Assembly (NCBI RefSeq): GCF_965139615.1 | Contig: NZ_CBCSIQ010000001.1 | Coordinates: forward strand, 124,001 to 188,000 | DNA: 64,000 nucleotides | DNA from: Kerstersia similis | Lineage (GTDB): Bacteria; Pseudomonadota; Gammaproteobacteria; Burkholderiales; Burkholderiaceae_B | Direction of reading: 5' to 3' | Shown here: in pieces, positions 17,312 to 25,561 of the stretch | Position numbering within the stretch: the stretch's first letter is position 1 | Layout of the letters: every line of letters begins with the position of its first letter | Translations under genes and position numbers: made by a program | Notes under the pieces: model-generated | The model's input: only the letters and a program-made list of their open reading frames with translations | Told to the model about the DNA's origin: nothing | Database searches by the model: none

Positions 17312-18679
17312 ATGGCAAGTAAATCGGCTGGCCGCCAGAAAACGGTTTTTCAGTGTTCGGAATGTGGCGGCAGTACGCCCAAGTGGCAAGGGCAATGTCC
17401 GCATTGCAATGCCTGGAATACCTTGGTGGAATCGGTGGCCGAACCTGCCGGCGGCCATCGTTATGCTTCCCTGGCCGGTACGGCGCCGATCCGCAGCCTG
17501 GACGAGATCGAGGCGCGCGAGTTGCCGCGCCTGCCGACCGGCCTGCCCGAGTTCGACCGGGTTTTGGGGGGCGGGCTGGTGGCGGGCGCAGTGGTGCTGA
17601 TCGGGGGAGACCCCGGTATCGGCAAATCCACGCTGCTGCTGCAGGCTTTGGCCGCCATGGCGCAGAGTGAGCGCGTGTTGTATGTCACAGGTGAAGAATC
17701 CGCCGATCAGGTGGCCTTGCGGGCGCGGCGTCTGGGCTTGAGCGGCGCAGGCGTGGACTTGCTGGCGGAAATTCGGCTGGATGCCATTCAGCAGGCGCTC
17801 AATGAAAAAAAACCGGCCGTGGCTGTGATCGACTCGATCCAGACGGTGTATTCGCCTGAATTGAGCGCAGCGCCTGGGTCGGTGTCGCAGGTGCGGGAGT
17901 GCGCGGCACAGTTGACCCGGCAGGCCAAGCAGACCGGCGTGCCGGTGGTCATGATCGGCCACGTGACCAAGGACGGCGCTCTGGCCGGCCCCCGTGTGCT
18001 GGAACATATTGTTGATACCGTGCTGTATTTCGAAGGGGATACGCACTCGTCGTACCGCTTGGTCCGAGCCTTCAAGAACCGTTTCGGCGCAGTCAATGAA
18101 CTGGGCGTGTTCGCCATGACCGACCGCGGCCTGCGCGGGGTGGCCAATCCTTCGGCGCTGTTCCTGTCACAGCATGCCCGGCAGGTTGCCGGGTCTTGCG
18201 TGATGGCCACCCAGGAGGGGACGCGGCCGCTGCTGGTGGAAATCCAGGCCCTGGTCGATGCGTCGCATGCACCCAGCCCACGCCGTCTGAGCGTGGGCCT
18301 GGAAGGCAATCGCCTGGCCATGTTGCTGGCCGTGTTGCACCGCCATGCCGGCATCGCTGCCCATGATCAGGATGTGTTCGTCAACGCCGTCGGTGGTGTG
18401 CGCATTACCGAACCCGCAGCGGATCTGCCTGTGCTCTTGGCGATCATTTCTTCCTTGCGCGACCGGCCTTTGCCGGAAGGGCTGATCGCCTTTGGCGAAG
18501 TCGGCCTGGCCGGTGAAATCCGGCCAGCGCCGCGCGGGCAGGAACGTTTGCGCGAAGCGGCCAAGCTGGGTTTCAGCATTGCCCTGATCCCCAAGGCCAA
18601 TGCACCCAAACAGGCCATCGAGGGTTTGGAAATCTGGCCGGTGGAACGTCTGGACGAAGCGCTGGCGCGCCTGCGCTGA
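17312..18679 (+). CDS. radA: DNA repair protein RadA (Sms)
   Basis: 455 residues from ATG 17312. N-terminal C4 zinc finger (C-S-E-C-G … C-P-H-C, residues about 14-32); RecA-like ATPase with Walker A G-D-P-G-I-G-K-S-T; the RadA-specific K-N-R-F-G motif (about 253); and a C-terminal Lon-protease-like domain with no catalytic serine use. RadA drives branch migration of recombination intermediates. It follows the SDR by 17 bases and may be co-transcribed with alr. Confidence 0.96.
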   Translation: MASKSAGRQKTVFQCSECGGSTPKWQGQCPHCNAWNTLVESVAEPAGGHRYASLAGTAPIRSLDEIEARELPRLPTGLPEFDRVLGGGLVAGAVVLIGGDPGIGKSTLLLQALAAMAQSERVLYVTGEESADQVALRARRLGLSGAGVDLLAEIRLDAIQQALNEKKPAVAVIDSIQTVYSPELSAAPGSVSQVRECAAQLTRQAKQTGVPVVMIGHVTKDGALAGPRVLEHIVDTVLYFEGDTHSSYRLVRAFKNRFGAVNELGVFAMTDRGLRGVANPSALFLSQHARQVAGSCVMATQEGTRPLLVEIQALVDASHAPSPRRLSVGLEGNRLAMLLAVLHRHAGIAAHDQDVFVNAVGGVRITEPAADLPVLLAIISSLRDRPLPEGLIAFGEVGLAGEIRPAPRGQERLREAAKLGFSIALIPKANAPKQAIEGLEIWPVERLDEALARLR

Positions 18680-18769
18680 TGTGGCGGCGGATCAATCGCC
18701 CAGATAGCGGATGCCACGCCGCAGGCTTCATGCCGGTTTTGCCCGGTGGGTGCGGCGCAAGGAAAAGTA

Positions 18770-19378
18770 ATGGACGTTTCGACAGCAGCGCTGGATGCGC
18801 TGCCCTGGCTGTGCTGGCAGCCGGATGAGTTGGCGCGGCGCCTGCACCGGATTGACAGGCCCTGGTGCGTGGTGGGCGGCTGGGCGCTGGATCTTTGGCA
18901 CGGCCGCCAGACACGCGAACATGATGATCTGGAATTCACGGTGCTGCGCGAGGATATTGCCAGATTCCGGCAGGCGCTGGCAGGCCTGTCGTTCTATGCG
19001 GCAGGAGACGGGCAGGTGGCTGCGCTGGCGCCGGCAGAGGCGCCTGCAGCGGATATTTTCCAGATTTGGTGTCTTGAGGATGCGGCCGGGTGCTGGCGGG
19101 CCGACATGATGGTAGAACCCGGCACGCCAGGAACTTGGGCCTACAAGCGTGATCCGGGCCTGACCCGGCCGCGCCGCGATATGGTGGCTGTCAGTGCCAC
19201 GGGCATTCCGTATCTGCGGCCTGCGGGGGTCTTGCTGTTCAAGGCCAAGTATCAACGGCCCAAAGACGAGCAGGATTTCGAGCGGGTCCTGCCAGCCATG
19301 ACGGCCGGGGAGCGGGCCTGGCTGAAGCAAGCGCTGATGCTGCAGCATCCCGGGCATGCCTGGATCGGCCGTTGTTGA
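18770..19378 (+). CDS. Nucleotidyltransferase-fold protein (aminoglycoside 2''-adenylyltransferase-like)
   Basis: 202 residues from ATG 18770, with AAGGAA six bases ahead. The segment W-C-V-V-G-G-W-A-L-D-L-W-H-G-R-Q-T-R-E-H-D-D-L-E carries the G-G-W and acidic D-D-x-E pattern of the minimal nucleotidyltransferase fold seen in ANT(2'')-like proteins. A later lysine-rich K-A-K-Y-Q-R-P-K-D-E-Q-D-F motif also fits this family. Chromosomal homologues of this kind often have no known substrate; drug modification cannot be assumed. Confidence 0.75.
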   Translation: MDVSTAALDALPWLCWQPDELARRLHRIDRPWCVVGGWALDLWHGRQTREHDDLEFTVLREDIARFRQALAGLSFYAAGDGQVAALAPAEAPAADIFQIWCLEDAAGCWRADMMVEPGTPGTWAYKRDPGLTRPRRDMVAVSATGIPYLRPAGVLLFKAKYQRPKDEQDFERVLPAMTAGERAWLKQALMLQHPGHAWIGRC

Positions 19379-19408
19379 CCGCAGGCTGTGACGCCGGCGC
19401 CGGAGCGA

Positions 19409-19774
19409 TCAGCCGTGCGCCTGCTCGCAGAAGCGCAGCCTGTTGCCAAACGGGTCGGTAACGGTCAGTTCTCGACCCCAGTCCACGGTCTCCACGCCGG
19501 GGCGGGCGTAGCGGTAGGGTTTGGCCGCCAGTTCCGCATGCAGTATCTCGATGCCGTGCAGCGGGATGAACAGCGTGGTGCCGGGCGTGGTGTCGCCATG
19601 ATGTTCCGTCAGGTGCAGGACGAGGTCGTCACGGCGGATCTGCAGGTACAAGGGCATGCTTGGATGGAAACGGTGTTCCCAGTCGATCCTGAATCCCAGG
19701 TAATCGAGATAGAACTCACGTGCCTTGTCTTCGGAAAAAATACGCAGCAGGGGAATGGCGGAGGATATATGCAT
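19409..19774 (-). CDS. VOC-superfamily (glyoxalase/bleomycin-resistance type) protein
   Basis: 121 residues from ATG 19774 (AGGA about eight bases ahead). One beta-alpha-beta-beta-beta VOC pair: I-P-L-L-R-I-F-S-E-D-K-A-R-E-F-Y-L-D-Y-L-G-F at the start and T-V-T-D-P-F-G-N-R-L-R-F at the end, both typical. The arrangement D-L-V-L-H-L-T-E-H-H-G-D supplies possible metal ligands. It resembles bleomycin-binding proteins but may be a dioxygenase, a glyoxalase or a binding protein only. Confidence 0.8.
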   Translation of the reverse strand: MHISSAIPLLRIFSEDKAREFYLDYLGFRIDWEHRFHPSMPLYLQIRRDDLVLHLTEHHGDTTPGTTLFIPLHGIEILHAELAAKPYRYARPGVETVDWGRELTVTDPFGNRLRFCEQAHG

Positions 19775-19917
19775 GGTGTCGATCCTGGCGCGGTCAGGCG
19801 CATGGCAGCGGAGCACCATGCTACTTGAAAGCCGGGTGTTACTGAGGGGAGAGTGACTGCCTGGGGTATAACCGGGCCGGGCGTCGCTGCCGGGATTATC
19901 GGGGCGGGATTAAGGGG

Positions 19918-19961
19918 GCATCAGGGAGGCATCAGGGCGGCATCAGGGCGGCATCAGGGCG
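19918..19961. repeat. Four tandem copies of an 11-bp unit at the end of the LysR gene
   Basis: Unit GCATCAGGGCG repeated at 19918-19928 (one mismatch), 19929-19939, 19940-19950 and 19951-19961. Each copy supplies a TGA on the minus strand; because 11 is not a multiple of three, loss or gain of a unit changes which stop is used. Confidence 0.9.
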
Positions 19962-20845
19962 CCGCTGGCCTGCAGCTCGCGCACGGTGTCGATGGCTGCG
20001 GCCAGCAAGGGGTCGCCTGAACGCTGCACTTGCCAGGCGAACACCATGCTGGCCTGGTGTTGCGCCTGACGGCCGATCAGCTCGACTTCTCCCGCTGCCT
20101 GCGCTGCGCGGGCAGTGGTTTCGTGCAGGAAACCCAGGCCAATGCCGCCGGCGACCAGCGCGCGCGTCGTGCTTTCATGGTCGGCGTTGAAGAGGCGGCC
20201 AGGCCGGAAGCCATATGTCCGGAATACCTGCTCTGCCGCCAGGCCGCAGCAGGTGCTCGGGCCAGGACAGACCCACGGCAAGGCGGCCAGCTGCTGCCAG
20301 TCTGGCGTATCGGCCTGGCTGACAAGGCCGGGGGCGGCAGCCAGGAAGATGCCGAAGCGGTACAGCTCGATGCGCGCCAGTGCCCTGTCATCCACTCCGG
20401 CGTCAGCCAGTATGCCGGCGTCCAGCGCACCGCTGCGCAGGCGTTGCAGGATCTCGACGGAGCTTGCATAGTGCAGGTCGATGTCAATATCCGGGTAGCG
20501 GGAGGCCAGCGCGCCCAGCAGCGCGCCGAGCAAGGTACCGCCGGCAGCGCTGGGCAGCCCCAGCCGCAAAGTGCCGCTGAGCGTGCCACGCAAGCGGCGC
20601 GCTTCGTCCAGCATATCGTGGTGCAGCGCCATCAGCTGTTCCGCACGGGCGTACAGCTGCACCCCCGCCGGGGTCAGGCTCATGCCGCGCGGCGTCCGTT
20701 CGAACAGCGCCAGCTCCAGCTCGTCTTCCAGCGACTTGATGTGCGCGCTGACAGCGGGCTGGCTGAGGAACAACTGTTCGGCCGCCCGGGTGATGCTGCC
20801 TGCCCGGGCAACCGTTAGCAGGGTGCGCAATTGATAGATGTCCAT
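19943..20845 (-). CDS. LysR-family transcriptional regulator
   Basis: 300 residues from ATG 20845. N-terminal winged helix-turn-helix: M-D-I-Y-Q-L-R-T-L-L, then A-A-E-Q-L-F-L-S-Q-P-A-V-S-A-H-I-K-S-L-E (about 21-40). The effector domain (about 90-295) has the usual two alpha-beta lobes. It lies 60 bases downstream of the DASS transporter gene on the same strand and may control it. The last codons run into an 11-bp tandem repeat that supplies the stop. Confidence 0.93.
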   Translation of the reverse strand: MDIYQLRTLLTVARAGSITRAAEQLFLSQPAVSAHIKSLEDELELALFERTPRGMSLTPAGVQLYARAEQLMALHHDMLDEARRLRGTLSGTLRLGLPSAAGGTLLGALLGALASRYPDIDIDLHYASSVEILQRLRSGALDAGILADAGVDDRALARIELYRFGIFLAAAPGLVSQADTPDWQQLAALPWVCPGPSTCCGLAAEQVFRTYGFRPGRLFNADHESTTRALVAGGIGLGFLHETTARAAQAAGEVELIGRQAQHQASMVFAWQVQRSGDPLLAAAIDTVRELQASGALMPP

Positions 20846-20905
20846 GGCGCCGTAATTGCAAAGACAGGGGGGAGGTGGGGCGCGGGCGCGCTTTCGGAGC
20901 GCATG

Positions 20906-22330
20906 CTAGATCCAGCCCAGCAGGTGCCACCACAACAAATCCAACGGTGTCAGTATCAGCAGGGTGACGGCGGCCAGGGCCAGACAGAGCCGGGTGGCGG
21001 CACGCAGGTCGATTTTACCCAGCTGGATGGCGACCAGCAGGGGCGGCGACTGATAGGGCAGGATGACATTGGAGAAGGCCAGCACCTGGCTCATCAAGAC
21101 GGTTGCCAGAGGCAGGCCGGTGGTTTGCGACAGGGATTCGGCCAGCGGCGTCATGATGGCGGGAACGCCGGGCAGGGTGGTGAACAGCGCTACCAGCGTA
21201 CCGATGCCGCCCAGCATGGCGACTTTCTGCCAGGGGGCGCCTTCCGCCAGGCCGATATGGGTGCTGGCGGCATCGACCAGCGTTCCCCCCAGGCCGGTGG
21301 CGGCCACAATGGCGCCCAGCCCCATGACGCCGCCGATGAACAGCAAGGAGCCGATGTTGATTTCTTCGTTGATACAGCGCTTGCTGGTCAGGCCGGAGCC
21401 AGGCCAGAGAAAATAGATGCCCGCGGCCAGGCTGATCCATGCTGGCGCGATATGGTGCAGCGCATCCGTCATCCAAAAGACCAGGCACAGCCCCAGCGTT
21501 ATCATCAGGCGCCGTTGCAGTGGCGTCGGCGGTGTGCGCGGCACGCGGGCCAGTCCGTCCGCATGTGCGGGGCCGGCCGGAAACAGCCAGAGAATCAGGC
21601 TGGCCAGGACCAGGGCCTTGAGCAAACCGAGCACCGGGAAGTGCAGCATCAGGTACTGCGTGTAGGTGGGCATGTAGCCGTACAGGGTTTCGGCGGTACC
21701 GGCCATCAGCATGTTGGGGACGTTGGCCGGCAGAATGGTGAAGGCGGGAATATGCGTGCCCAGCGCTGTCGCCAGCAGCATCCCGGTGCGCCCCTGGGAG
21801 CTTGGTTCATAACCAAGGCGGCCGGCCAGGGAGGTAACGATGGGAATCAGCAGTACGGCGCGTCCGATGGACGATGGCAGCACGAAACTGAGCGCGACGC
21901 TGAAGGCAATGATCGTGCCGACGACGCTGGCATAGCGCTGGCTCATCCGTGCTGCCAGCGAGTTGGCCCAGCGCTGGTCCAGGGCGGTGTGGCGTACGGC
22001 TGCGCCCGTGATGAGGCCGCTGAACAGCAGCCAGAAGGTCGAGGAGTTGAAGCCGGAAAAAATGACGGCAGGCGACGCGACATGCAACAGCATGGCCAGC
22101 AGGAAAAAGCACAGGGCCGTCAGGTATTCCGGCAGGGCTGCTGTGGCCCATAGCCCGATACTGAAAATGGCCAGCGCCAGCGCCATGGCCTGCTCCAGCG
22201 GCAGCGGGCCGTTGGCCAGCCAGCCGCCCAGCAGGGCGCAGACGGTAATAGTGGCGATGAGGGCATGATGTCGCGGCGCTGCAGGCGAAGGGGCGGCGCT
22301 GCCATTGGCAGGAGAAGGACTGGCGGTCAT
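20906..22330 (-). CDS. SLC13/DASS-family anion symporter
   Basis: 474 residues from ATG 22330. About twelve hydrophobic segments; the paired motifs S-G-F-N-S-S-T-F-W-L-L-F-S-G and L-P-A-N-V-P-N-M-L-M-A-G-T-A-E match the substrate and sodium sites (the S-N-T-type loops) of dicarboxylate/sulfate symporters. A duplicate, P-L-A-E-S-L-S-Q-T-T-G-L, occurs late. It imports a di- or tricarboxylate or sulfate with Na+; specificity is not readable. The LysR gene follows after 60 bases. Confidence 0.85.
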   Translation of the reverse strand: MTASPSPANGSAAPSPAAPRHHALIATITVCALLGGWLANGPLPLEQAMALALAIFSIGLWATAALPEYLTALCFFLLAMLLHVASPAVIFSGFNSSTFWLLFSGLITGAAVRHTALDQRWANSLAARMSQRYASVVGTIIAFSVALSFVLPSSIGRAVLLIPIVTSLAGRLGYEPSSQGRTGMLLATALGTHIPAFTILPANVPNMLMAGTAETLYGYMPTYTQYLMLHFPVLGLLKALVLASLILWLFPAGPAHADGLARVPRTPPTPLQRRLMITLGLCLVFWMTDALHHIAPAWISLAAGIYFLWPGSGLTSKRCINEEINIGSLLFIGGVMGLGAIVAATGLGGTLVDAASTHIGLAEGAPWQKVAMLGGIGTLVALFTTLPGVPAIMTPLAESLSQTTGLPLATVLMSQVLAFSNVILPYQSPPLLVAIQLGKIDLRAATRLCLALAAVTLLILTPLDLLWWHLLGWI

Positions 22331-22494
22331 GGCTGACGGAAGAAGGATGGCGTAATGCCTATCACTATGCTACGGGAAGCGCGGCGCGTCCAATTGCAAA
22401 TCCCGAGGGCAAGGAATCAGGAACTGCGGGATGCGGCGTCTTCGGAAAACCAGTAGAATGCTCCGCTCAGTGCGGCGCACGCCGCAGTTTCTTC

Positions 22495-22526
22495 AATGGG
22501 TTCCCTTACCCCATTCATCAAAAAGG
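22495..22526 (+). promoter_or_regulatory. preQ1-I-type riboswitch controlling yhhQ translation
   Basis: P1 stem AATGGG (22495-22500) with CCCATT (22510-22515), loop TTCCCTTAC (22501-22509), then an A-rich tail ending AAAAAGG (22520-22526). This matches the preQ1-I pseudoknot layout, closely resembling the Thermoanaerobacter tengcongensis element (stem XTGGG/CCCAX, loop ending in AC-C, tail A-rich ending AAGG). The GG of the tail is the Shine-Dalgarno of yhhQ, seven bases before the ATG, and would pair with loop CC when preQ1 binds, with C22509 as the expected ligand-pairing base. preQ1-I elements before COG1738 (yhhQ) genes are known in Proteobacteria. Confidence 0.78.
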
Positions 22527-22532
22527 TTCTTC

Positions 22533-23219
22533 ATGACCACGCGTTCTGCGATTGGCCTGCGCAATGATTTGCGCGAACAGGTCTCCATTCCCCTGCTGTT
22601 GCTTGTCGCCTTTCATGTGCTGGTGATCATTGCCAGCAATTATCTGGTGCAGCTGCCCATCTCCTTGTTCGGTTTTCACAGCACCTGGGGCGCCTTCAGT
22701 TTTCCCTTCATTTTCCTGGCCACCGACCTGACGGTACGGCTCATCGGTAAACATGCCGCGCGCCGCGTCATTGCCCGCACCATGCTGCCGGCGCTGGTGG
22801 CATCGTATGTCGTGTCCGTCCTCTTCCATGATGGCGTGTTCAGTGGCATCGGCGCATTGGGGGAATTCAACAGCTTCGTGTTCCGTATCGCGCTGGCGAG
22901 TTTTGCCGCTTATGTGCTGGGGCAATTGCTGGATATCCAGGTTTTTGACCGGATTCGCCAAAGTGATGTGCCCTGGTGGGTCGCGCCGGCGGCGTCCGGC
23001 ATTGTCGGGCAGGCGCTGGATACGGTTGCGTTCTTCTCTATCGCCTTCTGGCGCAGCAGCAATCCCTTCATGGCCGAGCATTGGGTGGAGATCGCGTTCG
23101 TGGATTACGTCATCAAGCTGGCGGTCAGCCTGCTGATGTTCGTGCCTCTGTACGGCATCATGCTCAATGCCATTCTGCGTTCTATCCGGGAAGGCAGGCA
23201 GCCGGCGTCCGTGCTCTGA
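22533..23219 (+). CDS. yhhQ: Queuosine precursor (preQ0/preQ1) transporter, YhhQ family
   Basis: 228 residues from ATG 22533 (the longer frame covers the riboswitch). It is an integral membrane protein with about six hydrophobic segments; F-I-F-L-A-T-D-L-T-V-R-L near residue 68 and F-V-D-Y-V-I-K-L-A-V-S are typical of the VUT/YhhQ family. It imports 7-deazaguanine precursors of queuosine across the inner membrane. Translational control by a preQ1-I element fits this job. Confidence 0.93.
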   Translation: MTTRSAIGLRNDLREQVSIPLLLLVAFHVLVIIASNYLVQLPISLFGFHSTWGAFSFPFIFLATDLTVRLIGKHAARRVIARTMLPALVASYVVSVLFHDGVFSGIGALGEFNSFVFRIALASFAAYVLGQLLDIQVFDRIRQSDVPWWVAPAASGIVGQALDTVAFFSIAFWRSSNPFMAEHWVEIAFVDYVIKLAVSLLMFVPLYGIMLNAILRSIREGRQPASVL

Positions 23220-23230
23220 CAGGACGCCGG
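23202..23230. terminator. Hairpin between convergent yhhQ and FUSC genes
   Basis: CCGGCGTCC (23202-23210) pairs with GGACGCCGG (23222-23230); the yhhQ stop lies in the loop. There is no T-run on either strand, so this is a weak or Rho-assisted terminator at best. Confidence 0.4.
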
Positions 23231-23238
23231 AGACGGCT

Positions 23239-25209
23239 TCAGGCGCTGGTATGAACAGGTTCGGGGGCAGCTTCGGCGAAATTGTGAATATGCGCCATTT
23301 CGCCGCGCACCAGGCTGATCAGTGCGGACTCCGGCGAGTTGTCCAAGACGCTGTCGCGCTCGATCTGGCTGCCTTCGGCGTGCGAGGCGTAGGCCAGTAG
23401 TTTCGCCAGGCGTTCCAGTTCGGCGAGCTGCGCGGGGTCCGGGTGCTCGCTGGCACTGGCGCAGTAGCCGGTGATGGCATCGCAGATCCGCTCGGCGCTG
23501 GTGATCAAGGGGAACCAGGCGGCGGCTTCGGGGCCGGCGGGGGGCGGTTCGGTCAAGGATTTCTGCAATTGCAGGCGGATATCGGCCAGCGTGCCGTAGG
23601 CCGTGCGGCGGCAGAGACTGGTTTGCTGGCTATCGGGCGTATGGCCGGGCTTGGGCAGGCTGGCAGACAGATAGGCGGCAATTGCCTTGCGGGCTTGCCG
23701 AAAGGCTTGTTCCAGCTGGCGTTCATGGCGTTTGGGCCAGATGGCGTATCCGAATACCAGCACAATCAGGCCGCCCAACAGGGTATCCACCAGCCGTAGC
23801 ACGGCATAGTTGATGCCATGCGTTTCCGGGGTGACGAAGTCGATCAGCACCAGTACCAGCGGCGTCAGCGCCAGCGCATACATGGCATAGGAACGCTGCG
23901 AAGCCCACGGCAGCGTGGTGGCGATGAGCGCCATGATGATGACGAAGCTCGCGCCGGGTTCCAGCACGGCCAGCAGGAAGGCGCCGATGATGACGCCAAT
24001 GCTGGTGCCTATGCTGCGCAGAACGGTACGCGCAAAAATGGAGCCGAAATCCGGCTTCATGATGATGAGAATGGTCATTGGCACCCAGTACCAATGGCTT
24101 TTGGCATCTATCCAGTGCAGTGAAAAACCGATGGCGACACACAAGGAAAGCGCCAGCGCGGATGAAATGGTGGCGCGTCCAGGGGTTAGCCGGTCGAGCA
24201 GGATGCGCAGCCGCCTATTCTGAGCCTGGGGATGGGCGGGTGTTTTCCGCCCTGCGGCCTGTTCCCCGGGGGAGGGCTCGCTATTCCAGAAAGAGTCGGC
24301 CAGCGCCTGCACGGCCCGCAACACGATGGGGTCCTGCGGGCGCACCTGGCTGGCGGGGCCTTTGCCGCCGTCGGCCAGGGCCTGGCTGATCGGGAGCAGT
24401 TGTTCTGCCGCACGGCGCAGGATGTCCGGGTCGGTGCAGGCCATGATACAGGCGAAAAGATTATCGAAGCGCTGGAGCGAGGTGGCGGTGTGTTCGATCA
24501 GCGGATTACGGCCCTGCGCATGGGCGCGCCTTTGCAGCATTTGCGCATACAGCACGCTGAGCGCGTCCGTTACCTGGCGGCGGATGGCGTCGGTATCCTG
24601 CCCGTCAGCCTTGGCCAATGACAGCGAACGCAGCAAGCGGGTGAGGGAAGCCAGCATCGCACGGTGGGAGCGTTGCCGAAAGATCAAGGCTTCTATGCCC
24701 AGCATCAGGGCATAGAAGGCATTGCCGGCCAGCAACATCAGCGCGGGCAACCAGAAGTCCGGGCCGATATGGCCGTTGCCGGTCATGACCGTTCCCATGA
24801 CCAGCGCCTGCAGGCTGCCGGTGGACAGGGCGGCGTTGTAGCTGCTGATGATGCTGCCGAGGAAGGCGGCGCACACCATGGTGACAGTGACCACCCCCCA
24901 GGAGTAATCGCTCAGATAGCCCAGCAGGCAGCCGGCGGCGCCCATGGGCGCGGAAATGGCGATTTTCCAGAACAGGGCCTTGTATGGGCCTTCGCGTTCG
25001 GCGCTGGCTTGCAGCAGTGTTCCCATGGCGATCCAGAGGCTGGCGGCCAACTGGTCGAACACAATGCCCAGCGCCAGGGGCAAACCCATGCCGATGGCGG
25101 CACGGATGGAAACGCCCCAGCGCCAGTGCGCGGGTTTAAGCGTGGTCAATTCCCGTAACCAGGAATTGGGCCGAATGGTGGGATGGGCAGAGGATGCGGC
25201 TGTTGACAT
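23239..25209 (-). CDS. FUSC-family inner-membrane efflux protein
   Basis: 656 residues from ATG 25209. Two blocks of hydrophobic segments (about 30-170 and 350-490) separated and followed by soluble regions: the layout of FUSC/YccS/AaeB proteins. The second block shows R-T-V-L-R-S-I-G-T-S-I-G-V-I-I-G-A-F-L and P-M-T-I-L-I-I-M-K-P-D-F-G, the conserved FUSC entry. Family members export aromatic acids (AaeB) or are uncharacterised. No AaeA-type membrane-fusion gene is adjacent. It is oriented with the SGNH/MBOAT operon upstream but separated from it by 352 bases and a hairpin. Confidence 0.87.
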   Translation of the reverse strand: MSTAASSAHPTIRPNSWLRELTTLKPAHWRWGVSIRAAIGMGLPLALGIVFDQLAASLWIAMGTLLQASAEREGPYKALFWKIAISAPMGAAGCLLGYLSDYSWGVVTVTMVCAAFLGSIISSYNAALSTGSLQALVMGTVMTGNGHIGPDFWLPALMLLAGNAFYALMLGIEALIFRQRSHRAMLASLTRLLRSLSLAKADGQDTDAIRRQVTDALSVLYAQMLQRRAHAQGRNPLIEHTATSLQRFDNLFACIMACTDPDILRRAAEQLLPISQALADGGKGPASQVRPQDPIVLRAVQALADSFWNSEPSPGEQAAGRKTPAHPQAQNRRLRILLDRLTPGRATISSALALSLCVAIGFSLHWIDAKSHWYWVPMTILIIMKPDFGSIFARTVLRSIGTSIGVIIGAFLLAVLEPGASFVIIMALIATTLPWASQRSYAMYALALTPLVLVLIDFVTPETHGINYAVLRLVDTLLGGLIVLVFGYAIWPKRHERQLEQAFRQARKAIAAYLSASLPKPGHTPDSQQTSLCRRTAYGTLADIRLQLQKSLTEPPPAGPEAAAWFPLITSAERICDAITGYCASASEHPDPAQLAELERLAKLLAYASHAEGSQIERDSVLDNSPESALISLVRGEMAHIHNFAEAAPEPVHTSA

Positions 25210-25561
25210 GCAACTTCTTCCGGAAAGTAAGCAAGGTTGCCTGGAGGCCGGTGCGCAGGTGCTTCACGGCAGCGATCCAGTACGGGGCGATGCAGGTTTG
25301 CAACCTGGCGTGCAGGAACGGCTAGGGCAGCCGTTTGAAAGACGGCAGACCGAGTTTCGCCATCATACCGGCTATCAGGCCAGGAGCAAGATGCCGGAAG
25401 CGGTGATTCCAGCCGGATGGCGCGATGCTTGTTAGCAAAAGAAAAAATCCGTGCCGCCACTTGTTTTTTTCTTGGCGGACAGGTCGGCTGCGGCCAAGCC
25501 TGCCTGGTCCGCCATGCATCGGAAAAGGGCCGGCAAGGGCCGGCGGCGATGGCTGAAAGTG
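25210..25561. other. Intergenic region between the Ape1-like gene and FUSC
   Basis: 352 bases, no gene seen. It contains the terminator at 25523-25544 and an A/T inverted repeat, AAGAAAAAA (about 25439-25447) facing TTTTTTTCTT (25464-25473) around a 16-base loop, of unknown role. The FUSC promoter should lie here. Confidence 0.55.
25523..25544 (-). terminator. Hairpin with T-run after the Ape1-like gene
   Basis: On the minus strand GCCGGC-CCTT-GCCGGC followed by CCTTTT, starting about 18 bases past the stop at 25562. A short stem but a proper T-run. Confidence 0.55.

Noticed and set aside
18770..19378. Acquired aminoglycoside-resistance gene
   Set aside because: No mobile element, integron site or atypical base composition around it; chromosomal nucleotidyltransferase-fold proteins are common.
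25437..25473. A-tract/T-tract inverted repeat as an attachment site or terminator
   Set aside because: No integrase or duplicated flank nearby, and no GC stem for termination; left as unexplained structure.
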